From the NCBI GenBank assembly GCA_963802215.1, contig CAWDHQ010000001.1, positions 1,550,001 to 1,614,000 of the forward strand: 64,000 nt of DNA, written 5' to 3'. The notes under the pieces were generated by a model. It was not told the origin of the DNA and did not search any database. It saw only the letters and a list, made by a program, of their open reading frames with translations. Numbering within the stretch: the first letter of the stretch is position 1; each line of letters opens with the position of its first letter. The DNA comes from SHZI01 sp963802215 (GTDB taxonomy: Bacteria > Pseudomonadota > Gammaproteobacteria > Steroidobacterales > GCA-2729495). The position numbers and the translations under genes were made by a program. Positions 7,066 through 15,154 of this stretch are shown here, one piece after another.

Positions 7066-8229
7066 ATGAGCGACCAGGCACAGCAAGCCGCCACGCCCAG
7101 CAGCACCGACATCGATGCGCTGGTCGCGCAGTACGCGCCCCTGGGGCGCCAGCTGCGCCGCCGGCGCCTGATCGCCCGCATCGGTTTCGCGACCCTGCTG
7201 CCCCTGCTGGGCCTGGCCGCCTGGATGGCCTGGCAGTCGCGGGACGGGATCGTGACCCGCCTGGGACCCGCCAGCGATGCCCGTCGCATCGAGGAGGCGC
7301 TGGCTGAGTTCCGGCAGCTGAAGGCGTCCCTGAGCGCCGAAACCGGGGCCCTGGCCGCGCAGCGGGAGGCGCTGGCCCGGCAACAGGCTTTTTTTGCGAA
7401 GCACAACGAGCAGCTGGCCGGGCAACTGGCCGCCATCAACGGCCAGCGTGAGGCACTGGCAGTCCAGGGTCGCGAGCTTGCCCTGCAACGGGCCCAGCTG
7501 ACCGCGGCCATCGAGCAGGCCGACGGGCAGCGAAGCGCCTTGCAGGCGCGCGCCGGAAAGCAGCCGGACATCGACCGGCAGCTCGCGGAGGTGGCCCGGC
7601 AGAAGCGCCTCCTGGAAGAGCAGCAACGCCAGGTCATGGACCAGGGACAGGCTCTTGCCGCGGAGCTCGGCGACATCAACCAGCAACGGGCCGAGATCGA
7701 ACGACAGCGCAAGGCCATCGCCGAACAGCAGGCCGAGGTCCGCAAACTGCTGGAGGAACTCAACAAGGTCAGCGCCAACCGGCCGCAACCGGAGATGGCG
7801 CCGGAGACGGGGCCCATGGCGTCACTGGCCGCGGTCGATCACCAGGTGCTGGGCGACATGCGCGGCGGTATCGACGTGGGCGAGGCCTACAACATCGCCA
7901 TCGGCATCACCCGCACCACCAGCGTGAATGGCATCGAGCAGTTCACCAGTGCCATGTACCTGAACGACCTGGCAACCACGGTGGGCACCGGCGTGGCCCG
8001 TCAGGCACTGGACCCGGTGATCATCCAGAACGGCGGTGGCAACTTCATCGCCATGGACACCCTCGACGCCATGTCGCCGGCCGTCACCACGATTATCCAG
8101 AACACGCTGGACAATCAGGCAATTGCCAACGAAACTGTCCTGGACATCTCGCTGCAGAACATCGCCACCGTCACCCAGGGGCTGCAGCTGTCGCAAATTG
8201 TCAACGAAAGCCTGACCCGGCAACCCTGA
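7066..8229 (+). CDS. Membrane-anchored coiled-coil protein, FapE-like position
   Basis: This 387-residue protein has a cytoplasmic N-terminus, one transmembrane segment at about residues 39-56 after RRRR, a long Gln/Glu/Ala-rich coiled coil at about 72-238, and a C-terminal domain from about 255. That domain starts with VLGDMRGGIDVGEAYNIAIG and ITRTTSVNGIEQF and ends with Asn/Gln-rich stretches (VIIQNGGGNFIA, TTIIQNTLDNQA, VLDISLQNIA) reminiscent of the module shared by the secreted subunits. The design suggests a tether bridging the inner membrane and periplasmic export machinery. The position between the C39 gene and the beta-barrel gene is that of fapE, but classical FapE is smaller and, as far as I recall, lacks this membrane-anchored coiled coil, so direct homology is uncertain. 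The start follows the upstream stop by 6 bases. Confidence 0.7.
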   Translation: MSDQAQQAATPSSTDIDALVAQYAPLGRQLRRRRLIARIGFATLLPLLGLAAWMAWQSRDGIVTRLGPASDARRIEEALAEFRQLKASLSAETGALAAQREALARQQAFFAKHNEQLAGQLAAINGQREALAVQGRELALQRAQLTAAIEQADGQRSALQARAGKQPDIDRQLAEVARQKRLLEEQQRQVMDQGQALAAELGDINQQRAEIERQRKAIAEQQAEVRKLLEELNKVSANRPQPEMAPETGPMASLAAVDHQVLGDMRGGIDVGEAYNIAIGITRTTSVNGIEQFTSAMYLNDLATTVGTGVARQALDPVIIQNGGGNFIAMDTLDAMSPAVTTIIQNTLDNQAIANETVLDISLQNIATVTQGLQLSQIVNESLTRQP

Positions 8230-8286
8230 TGCATGCATGAGCTGCGGAAATCCGGGGCCATCGTGTCCCGACCAGGATGGTGCGCG

Positions 8287-9624
8287 ATGCGTGCTGCCGC
8301 CGCACAAATCGCGGTTCCTGCGCCATTTCACCGGGTCCTGCGCCCCATCCTTCTCACCGGGCTCCTCGCCGCCTTCTGCGGAACCGCGCTTGCCGACGAC
8401 GACGGCGCCCCGGCCGTGGACGACCAGCGGGCTGCCGCGCTGGCCGCTGCCGCGGAACTCCAGAAGAAGATGGCGGAGATCGACGAGCAGTACCGGACAC
8501 TCATGGAAAAGGTCTCGGCGGTCGAGCAGCAACGCCGCGACCTGGAGCGTTTGCTCACCGAGGTCAACGACCTGGACAGCTATCGTGGCGGCCAGGACAC
8601 CGGCGGCGCCCCGGCCGTAGTCGGCGCCGAGCAGAAGGCCGAGAAGGAGGCCGCCGAGGCCCGGCGGCCGGAAATACCGCGGGTCAGCCCCGACGTCGGC
8701 GGCGTGCTCACGCCCCGGGGCCGGCTGGTCCTGGAACCCTCGTTCCAGTACATCTACTCGTCCTACAATCGCCTCTCCATCGAGGGGTTCACCATCCTGC
8801 CGGCGCTCCTGATCGGCGTCATCGACATCGTCGAGGCCGATCGCGACACCTACATCGGCAACCTCACCACGCGCTACGGCCTCACCAACCGGCTGGAACT
8901 GGAGCTGCGCGCGCCCTGGGTGGTCCGCGAGGACAGCACCCGCACCCGGGAATTCCTCACCGACTCGATCGAGGAGGAGGTCTTCACCAGCGATGCCAAC
9001 GATCTCGGTGACATCGAGTTCGGCATCCGCTACCAGTTCCCGCGCAACAACCCGGAGATGCCCTTCTTCACCGGCAACCTCCGGGTGAAGTCGGACACCG
9101 GCACGGACCCATTCGAGCTGGCCAGCAAGGCCAGCCTGTCCGGCGAGCCGGACAACCCCAGCGAGCTCGCCACCGGATCCGGGTTCTGGAGCTTCAATCC
9201 CAGCGTCACCTTCCTCTACCCCAGCGACCCGGTGGTGTTCTTCGGCAACGTCGGCTACCTGTGGACACTGGAGGACGACAAGGGCGGCCGGGGCAGTACT
9301 GGCGAGCCGGGCCAGCCGATACCCTTCGGTGACGTCGATCCCGGCGACGCCGTGCGCTTCAACGTGGGGATGGGCTTCTCGCTGAACGAGCGCTCCTCGT
9401 TCAGCCTGAGTTACTCACTGGACATCTACGACGAGACGACGATCGAGCTGGCGGCCGTCCCCAAGATCGCGGGCTCGGATGTCACCGTGGGCAAGTTCCT
9501 GATCGGCTACTCGCTGAATCTCGGCAAGGGCCAGCCGTTCAACCTGGCCATCGGCATCGGCGCCACCGATGACGCCCCCGACACCGACATCACCTTCCGC
9601 CTGCCCTTCAACTTCTTCAGGTAG
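8287..9624 (+). CDS. fapF: Outer-membrane beta-barrel with N-terminal coiled coil, FapF-like exporter
   Basis: This 445-residue protein has a signal peptide (LLTGLLAAFCGTALA before DDDGAP), a coiled coil at about residues 46-93 (LQKKMAEIDEQYRTLMEK, QQRRDLERLL), a linker, and a barrel region from about 135 made of alternating beta strands (RLVLEPSFQYIYSSY, TTRYGLTNRLELELRAP, FNVGMGFSLNERSSFSLSYS). FapF, the amyloid exporter of Pseudomonas, has the same order: a helical coiled-coil plug then a 12-stranded barrel. The ATG at 8287 has AGGA 9 bases upstream and gives a compact signal peptide; an in-frame ATG at 8233 would add 18 residues. It is the last gene of the operon and its stop overlaps the end of the convergent SDR gene by 8 bases. 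A generic transporter of the phenol MetA-pathway type is the main alternative. Confidence 0.8.
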   Translation: MRAAAAQIAVPAPFHRVLRPILLTGLLAAFCGTALADDDGAPAVDDQRAAALAAAAELQKKMAEIDEQYRTLMEKVSAVEQQRRDLERLLTEVNDLDSYRGGQDTGGAPAVVGAEQKAEKEAAEARRPEIPRVSPDVGGVLTPRGRLVLEPSFQYIYSSYNRLSIEGFTILPALLIGVIDIVEADRDTYIGNLTTRYGLTNRLELELRAPWVVREDSTRTREFLTDSIEEEVFTSDANDLGDIEFGIRYQFPRNNPEMPFFTGNLRVKSDTGTDPFELASKASLSGEPDNPSELATGSGFWSFNPSVTFLYPSDPVVFFGNVGYLWTLEDDKGGRGSTGEPGQPIPFGDVDPGDAVRFNVGMGFSLNERSSFSLSYSLDIYDETTIELAAVPKIAGSDVTVGKFLIGYSLNLGKGQPFNLAIGIGATDDAPDTDITFRLPFNFFR

Positions 9625-10477
9625 ACGGCGACAGCCACGGCCCGAGGCTGGCCAGGCTCGCCTCCCACAGATCCCGCGCCGCACGCCGGTCCCAGTCCAG
9701 GGGCACGGCACGCCGGCCATCCCGCCCCACGCGGACGTAGAAGGCTCCGTTGATGCCACCCGCTTCCGGGTCGGTCGCCAGGTACAGGGGCAGCATCGCG
9801 CCCTCCCCCGGCGTCCGCATGCCCGGCTTCAGCCGCTCGTAGACACTGCCCGCAAACAGCGAGTTGGTGTGGAAGAAATTCGTGTCTATCAGCCCCGGGC
9901 ACAGGGCGTTGCTCACCACCCCGGTACCCGACAGACGCTCCGCGAGCTGATGACTGAAGAGCACGTTCATCAGCTTGGTGTTGGCATAGGCCTGCCAGCC
10001 GTCGAAGTCACCCTCCAGCTGCCGATTCCCGAAATCAGCCCTGCCGCCGCCCATTGCCGTCGAGGCGACATTCACGATGCGCGCCGGCACGTTGGCCCGG
10101 AGGGTGTCCAGCAGGCATAGCGTCAGCAACACCGGAGCCAGGTAGTTCACCGCAAAGGTCATCTCGAAGCCGTCCGCACTCTGCTGCCAGTGATCGGTGA
10201 CGAACCCGGCATTGTTGATGAGCACGTTGATCCCGGGAAATTCCGTGCGCACCCGATGACCGAGCTCCGCCACCTGGGCGAGTGAAGCGAAATCCGCCAG
10301 CACGGGATAGAGCGACGCGTTGCCGGTGGCGGCGCGAAGCTGCCGGAGGGTGGCCTCGAGCTTGGCCGGATCCCGGCCGTGGACGATGACCCGGGCGCCC
10401 CGTTCCGCCAGCGCCAGGGCGGTGGCCCTGCCGATGCCGTCTGTGGCGCCGGTGACGAGATACGTGGACAGGTTCAC
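9617..10477 (-). CDS. Short-chain dehydrogenase/reductase (SDR)
   Basis: This 286-residue NAD(P)-dependent oxidoreductase begins with the Rossmann motif TGATDGIG, has the NNAG strand motif (VLINNAGFVTDH), catalytic Ser in VNVASTAMGGG and the YxxxK pair in AYANTKLMNV. The layout resembles retinol dehydrogenase/WWOX-like classical SDRs; the substrate is unknown. A GTG at 10477 directly precedes the Rossmann strand and is the usual SDR start position, though no good ribosome site is visible. Longer versions would overlap the upstream NERD-like gene (ends at 10519). It lies on the minus strand, convergent with the amyloid-like operon. Confidence 0.85.
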   Translation of the reverse strand: MNLSTYLVTGATDGIGRATALALAERGARVIVHGRDPAKLEATLRQLRAATGNASLYPVLADFASLAQVAELGHRVRTEFPGINVLINNAGFVTDHWQQSADGFEMTFAVNYLAPVLLTLCLLDTLRANVPARIVNVASTAMGGGRADFGNRQLEGDFDGWQAYANTKLMNVLFSHQLAERLSGTGVVSNALCPGLIDTNFFHTNSLFAGSVYERLKPGMRTPGEGAMLPLYLATDPEAGGINGAFYVRVGRDGRRAVPLDWDRRAARDLWEASLASLGPWLSPST

Positions 10478-10518
10478 CGGGAGGGATTCTATCCGTGCCC
10501 GGATGCGGAAACCTGGGG

Positions 10519-11451
10519 CTACACCAGGCGCGGTCGCGGGACGGACGCGTGGAGCGGACCTTTCGGCAATCGCCAGGCGAACTGCTGCCGGGGCCGGCAG
10601 CGGTCTGACAGCCATCCGGCGATCCGGGCGATCTCGTCGTCCATCAGATAAGCCGCGGAATCCTTCCAGCCGACAAGCGTCACGCAGTTCTGCTCGTTCG
10701 TCAGCAGGAACCGTGCTTCATCCGACGCAGCAACCTTGCATCCCGGGACGACCAGCGTGGGCACGATCTTGACGGGGTGGCCAACGGTGCGGCCGAGGTT
10801 CCTTGCCAGGCCGGCGCAGCCCCTGATTACCGGCTGAAGCCCGAACGCGCCGTGGTCCGGGCCGAACGCCAGGGACCCACGCGCCAGGCTCACGCTGACG
10901 GCGCCGGGTCGGGTCGGCAACACCACCTGTATGGCGAAGACGCCGATGGGACCGACGACGACGTGGTCGATGATGCTGTCCCCGACCGGCACCGCGTGAA
11001 AGACACGATGCCCCCTGAGCTGCACCTCATCGAGCCGCTGGGCGATCACCCTGTCGGCATCGAGCAGAGACCGAAGCCGGTGGCGGTATCGAACCAGCTG
11101 CAGGGCCTTGGCGGCGGCAAACGCGCCAACCACTGCGACGAGCACGGCAATGGTGGCCCAGCTCCACGTCGGTTGATCGGGCCAGCCATCCTGCCGGGCA
11201 AACAACGCAAGAACGCCAACGCAGGCGCCGAAAAGCAGCACCGCGGTGCGGTGCCGCCGCAGCCGGCGATCGATGCTGTCGATCTCCAGCACGACGTAGG
11301 CGGCCGGCTGGTGATGCAGGCGGGACTTCGCCGCATGCCGCGACCGCGTGACGAGAAACACACCCGCAGAGAGGGTGGAAGCCAGCAGATAGGCCATCGC
11401 CACGGCAAGGCCGATGGCGGCAAAGGCGCTCAGGGAGGATGGAGTAAGCAT
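10519..11451 (-). CDS. Membrane protein with NERD-like domain
   Basis: This 310-residue protein has two N-terminal membrane segments (about residues 10-30 and again around VLLFGACVGVLALFA and WATIAVLVAVVGAF) and a soluble C-terminal half. The stretch DSIIDHVVVGPIGVFAIQV resembles the core of NERD (nuclease-related) domains, where HxDHxVVGPxGVFxIET is typical. The usual acidic/Lys residues after the strand are replaced here (IQVVLPTRPG), so nuclease activity is doubtful. The frame extends to 11580, but the ATG at 11451 gives a natural membrane start; no strong ribosome site is visible for either. Its stop is 41 bases from the SDR start, so the two may be co-transcribed. Confidence 0.65.
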   Translation of the reverse strand: MLTPSSLSAFAAIGLAVAMAYLLASTLSAGVFLVTRSRHAAKSRLHHQPAAYVVLEIDSIDRRLRRHRTAVLLFGACVGVLALFARQDGWPDQPTWSWATIAVLVAVVGAFAAAKALQLVRYRHRLRSLLDADRVIAQRLDEVQLRGHRVFHAVPVGDSIIDHVVVGPIGVFAIQVVLPTRPGAVSVSLARGSLAFGPDHGAFGLQPVIRGCAGLARNLGRTVGHPVKIVPTLVVPGCKVAASDEARFLLTNEQNCVTLVGWKDSAAYLMDDEIARIAGWLSDRCRPRQQFAWRLPKGPLHASVPRPRLV

Positions 11452-11672
11452 GGGGCGGGGACCGAGCTTAGGGGCGCCGATCCCGGGACCACTGTGAGAA
11501 GCATCACAGCCGTCGCGGCGGGCCGGGATTCCCGTGTCCCTGCATCGGCCGCACCGCAGTGCCGTCAGGACATAATCCATCCAGGACCGGGTTGGCCTCC
11601 AACCCGGCGCGGCGCCTTACGGATGCAACGCCGAAGGTCCCGGCGAAGTCACAACATTCGGGTTATGCCTGC

Positions 11673-12326
11673 TCAAGTGCCCTTCTTTGCACTCTGCTCG
11701 GCCAGCACCACGATCTCGGCCAGCGCATCGGCCCCGCGATTCCAGTCGTACCAGGACAGCTTCCGTTCCAGGCGCTCGTCGTCGCTGATCTGGCCGGTCA
11801 TCCCGAGATACCACCACTGCAACGACGCCGGCCGCTCCACCCAGGCGGCCACTTCCCGATTGCCGCGAATGAGGATCACGGTCGGCGTGGACGCCCGCCC
11901 GTCGGGCGTACGGTGCGCCTCCATGACGGCCTTGCCGGTCCTGAAATCGACCACGCGCAGGTTGACCCCGGCGCGCAAGGCAAGTTTGGCGATATACGGG
12001 ACGCTGTGCACCGAGTCGCCGCACCAGTCAGCGGTGATCACCACGAGACGCAGGTCATCGCCGGCCCTCCTCAGGCGCTCCACGAGGGCCGGCGGCACCT
12101 CGCGTCCCGCATTCTTCTGCCATTCCTCGCGCTGCGCGCGCGTGTTGGACAGGAAGTGGTCCCAGGTGACGCCCCGGGAATACAGGGCGACGGAATCGCC
12201 GGCCCCGGCCGCCGGCGCCGGCGCCGGCTCGTCGGCCGCTACCGCCGGAAGTGCCGGAAGCGCCAGCAACATGAAGGCGGTGAGCAAACCGCTGATCCGG
12301 ACTCTGAGGCAGGACGTTGCGTTCAT
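11673..12326 (-). CDS. Exported thioredoxin-family protein
   Basis: This 217-residue protein has a signal peptide (ISGLLTAFMLLALPALPAVAA) and a thioredoxin-like domain whose active-site loop reads ITADWCGDSVHSVP. The second Cys of the usual CxxC (here CGDS) is missing, as in a subgroup of thioredoxin-like proteins with TADWCGD. Downstream it has the cis-Pro region (GRASTPTVILIRG). The ATG at 12326 has GGAG 6 bases upstream, so it is preferred over the frame start at 12434. With a single Cys it is probably not a classical dithiol reductase. The gene is divergent from the metallothionein-like gene. Confidence 0.75.
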   Translation of the reverse strand: MNATSCLRVRISGLLTAFMLLALPALPAVAADEPAPAPAAGAGDSVALYSRGVTWDHFLSNTRAQREEWQKNAGREVPPALVERLRRAGDDLRLVVITADWCGDSVHSVPYIAKLALRAGVNLRVVDFRTGKAVMEAHRTPDGRASTPTVILIRGNREVAAWVERPASLQWWYLGMTGQISDDERLERKLSWYDWNRGADALAEIVVLAEQSAKKGT

Positions 12327-12484
12327 GGCAGCTCCACGTGGCACGGGCATTCGATAGCGCCAGACCATACCAGAGTATTGGCGGCCCCGGGCAGCGCAAA
12401 CAGCCGCTTCATTCAAGCCGCGGACGTCGGGCATCCCTAGAGTGACCCCGTACCGACCGACCTCAGTTCAAAAGGAGCTATCCC

Positions 12485-12637
12485 ATGGATACCAGCAAGG
12501 ACTTCCTCTGCGACTGCAATCCGTGCGACTGCACGAACTGCGCCTGTGGCCGCCCGGCACCCGAGGAGCAGCCTGGATGTGCGTGCGGCACGCAATGCGG
12601 CTGCGGCGAAGCCTGCGCCTGCGTGCAGAGCCAATAG
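12485..12637 (+). CDS. Metallothionein-like Cys-rich small protein
   Basis: This 50-residue protein contains 12 Cys, all in six C-x-C pairs (residues 9/11, 14/16, 19/21, 32/34, 38/40, 44/46), as in FLCDCNPCDCTNCACG and CACGTQCGCGEACAC. The two triplets of pairs are separated by an acidic/Pro linker (RPAPEEQP), suggesting two metal clusters. No His or aromatic residue except Phe7 is present. The start is firmly set by AAGGAG 6-7 bases upstream of the ATG. This composition is that of a metallothionein binding thiophilic metals such as Zn, Cd or Cu; its spacing is not one I recognise from the SmtA/BmtA family (which also uses His). It is followed 16 bases later by a small membrane protein gene, likely in the same operon. 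Confidence 0.75.
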   Translation: MDTSKDFLCDCNPCDCTNCACGRPAPEEQPGCACGTQCGCGEACACVQSQ

Positions 12638-12653
12638 CGAACGGAGAACGACC

Positions 12654-12959
12654 GTGACAAGACATCTGGCAGTCGGTATCGGCTTCATGGCCCTGGCGAC
12701 CCCGGTCGTCTGGCTGTATCTGCTGGTTGCGGCGCCGGGGCCGGCCACCGTTGTCATGGCCCTCATGCCCATGACTCCCGCGCTGATCCTCGGGGCCGTT
12801 GCCTCGTTCCTGCTCGGGTGGGTGACGATTGCCACCCTGAGCTTTCCTCATTCGCCGGATGTACCCGATCCGGACACGTCCAACAATGAAGGCGGTATCC
12901 CCATCATGCGCCGGCAGGTGCGGGTCAGATGGGCGGAGTCAGCGAACCCTGCAGCGTGA
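12654..12959 (+). CDS. Small two-helix membrane protein, partner of the Cys-rich protein gene
   Basis: This 101-residue protein starts at a GTG with GGAG 7 bases upstream, 16 bases after the metallothionein-like gene. It has two membrane segments (AVGIGFMALATPVVWLYLLV and ALILGAVASFLLGWVTIATL) and a polar C-terminal tail of about 35 residues. I do not recognise the family. The 3' 112 bases overlap the convergent AraC-type gene, so the end of one or the other frame may be under double constraint. Role unknown; co-transcription suggests a link to the metal-binding protein. Confidence 0.6.
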   Translation: MTRHLAVGIGFMALATPVVWLYLLVAAPGPATVVMALMPMTPALILGAVASFLLGWVTIATLSFPHSPDVPDPDTSNNEGGIPIMRRQVRVRWAESANPAA

Positions 12960-13630
12960 GCCGCCGTGGACAGGGAGTCCCCGCGCATGGTGTGCTCCCA
13001 GACGCTGACGAACCGCCGCCAGAGGATGTACGGTCGCAGGCCTGTTCCGGTCTGCTCGGCAAACAGGTGCCGGAAGCGGCTGGGCGACAGGTGCGCCACC
13101 GCCGCAACCTGCTCCAGCGTGATTGGTTTCGCCAGGTTGCTGTTGATGTAGGCCACCGCGCGCATGACCCGCTCGTCACTGACCATGGATGGCTTGGAAT
13201 CCCCGGTCAGTGCCTGCACCAGGCGACGGGCCACGTCCACGATCGCAACCCGGCCACGCCGGTCGAGGACGGCGGACAGGAGTTCGGGCACGACCGGGGC
13301 GATCAGCGCCCGGTCAGCTGACGTGATGCCATCGCTGGTGCAGCGCTCCGTCAGCACCCGGCCCTCGCGGGTCTCGGGCTCCACGAAAATAACGGCGCCA
13401 TATTGAATGCTGGCGCCGTTCATTCCGTGGGGCTGCTGTGACGGAACGATGGCGAGCCCATGGTCGATCCACGGGCCATCGTCCTTCGCACGCAGCTGGA
13501 TAAACCCGTCGAAGAGAAAGCAGATCTGGATTGCCTGGTGGGCGTGCACGGGGAATTCGCCCGACCTGCCGACAAATATCGACCCGCCGTCCCAGGGAAA
13601 GTACTCGGCATTGCCAACCGTCCTGGGCAT
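12848..13630 (-). CDS. AraC-family transcriptional regulator
   Basis: This 260-residue protein has an N-terminal cupin-like sensor region (FVGRSGEFPVHAHQAIQI, IVPSQQPHGMNG) and a C-terminal AraC double helix-turn-helix (AKPITLEQVAAVAHLSPSRF, RHLFAEQTGTGLRPYILWRR, then AAGFADSAHLTRTCRRMMG). The gene is divergent from the NTF2-fold protein gene at 13723 and convergent with the small membrane protein. Its effector is unknown; the sensor half with the HAHQ motif suggests a small-molecule ligand. Regulation of the divergent gene is plausible. Confidence 0.88.
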   Translation of the reverse strand: MPRTVGNAEYFPWDGGSIFVGRSGEFPVHAHQAIQICFLFDGFIQLRAKDDGPWIDHGLAIVPSQQPHGMNGASIQYGAVIFVEPETREGRVLTERCTSDGITSADRALIAPVVPELLSAVLDRRGRVAIVDVARRLVQALTGDSKPSMVSDERVMRAVAYINSNLAKPITLEQVAAVAHLSPSRFRHLFAEQTGTGLRPYILWRRFVSVWEHTMRGDSLSTAAHAAGFADSAHLTRTCRRMMGIPPSLLDVSGSGTSGE

Positions 13631-13722
13631 CAGTCCCTCCGGTACCGGGATGACCGGGTCCGACTATACTGGCTGTGCCGGCAGACTGGCCGGCATGGCA
13701 GTCAACAGACGAGGTCCCCGTG

Positions 13723-14379
13723 ATGGCAAACCCCGATTCCTTCCGACCGCGCGGCCGCTGGCTCCTTGCCCTGGTCGTCGCCGGGATGTTTTCCCTTTCC
13801 ACCGCGCTGGCCGGCGGCCACAAGGCGATCGGCCCGCGGGTCGAACCGGAGGTTCCGGACGACGTGCGCGCTGGCGTGACTGCCCTCATCGAGGAGACCG
13901 CCAACCGCTGGAACTCCCAGGACTTCGCCACCCTCCTCGGCCTGTGGGACCCGGCCGAGCCCTACCCCACCTACCTCGCCGAGGAGCAGGCCGAGTGGTT
14001 CGTGGGCTGGGATCGCCTCCGCGCCTATCTCGACCCGCCGCGGCCAATACCGGTCATCGAGGCGATACGGATGTTCGCCGAGAATGTCCGGGTGAAGCAG
14101 ATCGCGCCGGATCTCGCCATCGGCATCTGGTACTGGCACTTCGAGATGAAGACCATCGGCAGCAACCCCGTCGGCGAGGACGTGCGGGTCAGTGGTGTCT
14201 TCCGGAAGACGGCGGATGGCTGGCGGTTCATCCACTACGCCGAATCGCCGAAGACCGCGGCCGTGTACCTCGAGGACCTGATGGAAAAGGAAGTCCGGCC
14301 GGGCTGGGACGAGTTCTACGAACAGGCGAAGCAGCGCAAGCGCGAGGTTGCTAAGCGGAAGCAGCAGCAGGCCCGCTAG
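13723..14379 (+). CDS. Exported NTF2/SnoaL-like (DUF4440-type) protein
   Basis: This 218-residue protein has a signal peptide (LLALVVAGMFSLSTALA before GGHKA) and an NTF2-like fold typical of DUF4440/SnoaL relatives: a helix with ETANRWNSQDFATLLGLWDP, a middle sheet and WYWHFEMKTIG, then GVFRKTADGWRFIHYAESP. The C-terminus is a charged Lys/Arg helix. The ATG at 13723 follows GAGG by 8 bases; the frame is open from 13675. It precedes another NTF2-fold gene by 44 bases, so the two are probably co-transcribed. No catalytic residues can be assigned. Confidence 0.75.
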   Translation: MANPDSFRPRGRWLLALVVAGMFSLSTALAGGHKAIGPRVEPEVPDDVRAGVTALIEETANRWNSQDFATLLGLWDPAEPYPTYLAEEQAEWFVGWDRLRAYLDPPRPIPVIEAIRMFAENVRVKQIAPDLAIGIWYWHFEMKTIGSNPVGEDVRVSGVFRKTADGWRFIHYAESPKTAAVYLEDLMEKEVRPGWDEFYEQAKQRKREVAKRKQQQAR

Positions 14380-14423
14380 GCCGCCTCAACACAGATGTCC
14401 CAAAGCTTCTCCAGGAGCCCTGC

Positions 14424-14969
14424 ATGCCCGCGCCCGAACCACGCGACGCCCTGAATCGCCGCGAACTCTTCCTGGGTGCCAGCATGCTCGCCATGCTGGG
14501 AATGCAGGATGCGACCGCGGCCGCGCACACCGGGCCGCGCATCGAACTGAGCGAGGCGGAGCAGGCGGCCCTGGAAAAGGCCAACGACACGCTGGTCGCG
14601 AATTTCGTCAGGGACTATGCCACCCGGGATGCCGACGTCCTGTCCCGGTACGTGGCGGACGACATCATTTACCAGATCACGACCGGCATGCCGGAAGTGG
14701 TGGGCATCGAGGCCTTCCGCAGGCACAACGACAACATGTTCAAGGGCCTGGACAAGGTCGAGTGGATCAACCTGCGGCAATTCACGATCGGCCAGATCGT
14801 CATCAATGACCGTATCGATGAGTTCTACCCGTACCCCGGCAGCAAGGTTCCGCGCATGCGGTTTCGCGTCGCCGGCTACTTCCTGATCGACGACAACAAG
14901 ATCAAGGTCTGGCGTGATTTTCCGTACCCGGGCAGCAAGCAGTTGATTGAGCCGGCGCCGAAGGCCTAG
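14424..14969 (+). CDS. Limonene-1,2-epoxide hydrolase-like NTF2-fold protein
   Basis: This 181-residue protein carries a Tat-like leader (NRRELFLGASMLAMLG) and an NTF2-type fold. Two motifs match limonene epoxide hydrolase: VINDRIDEFY (Arg-x-Asp of the catalytic triad) and IKVWRDFPYP (the second Asp in WRD). AGGAG lies 7 bases before the ATG. Limonene epoxide hydrolases add water to small lipophilic epoxides; the true substrate is unknown, and steroid-delta-isomerase relatives share the fold. It follows the exported NTF2-like gene, and the pair faces an AraC regulator. Confidence 0.72.
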   Translation: MPAPEPRDALNRRELFLGASMLAMLGMQDATAAAHTGPRIELSEAEQAALEKANDTLVANFVRDYATRDADVLSRYVADDIIYQITTGMPEVVGIEAFRRHNDNMFKGLDKVEWINLRQFTIGQIVINDRIDEFYPYPGSKVPRMRFRVAGYFLIDDNKIKVWRDFPYPGSKQLIEPAPKA

Positions 14970-15126
14970 CAGCGAACGGAGCCCGGCGCGGTGCCTGCCC
15001 GGGTCGAGGACCTGACGCGGCTGCCGCCCGCCTCAGTCGACCGGGCGTAACTCCCCGGGCCGATGATCTGTCAACCCGGTATTGTCTACGAACTGGCGGC
15101 TTTCTCGCAGTCGGATTCCTTGCCCG

Positions 15127-15142
15127 CCCATCGGCCGATGGG
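15127..15142. promoter_or_regulatory. Perfect 16-bp palindrome before the antitoxin gene
   Basis: CCCATCGGCCGATGGG is a perfect palindrome ending 12 bases before the antitoxin ATG. Antitoxins usually repress their own operon by binding such operators, so this is a candidate autoregulatory site. No experimental basis; a chance palindrome in GC-rich DNA is possible. Confidence 0.45.
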
Positions 15143-15154
15143 TACGCTCCCCCA

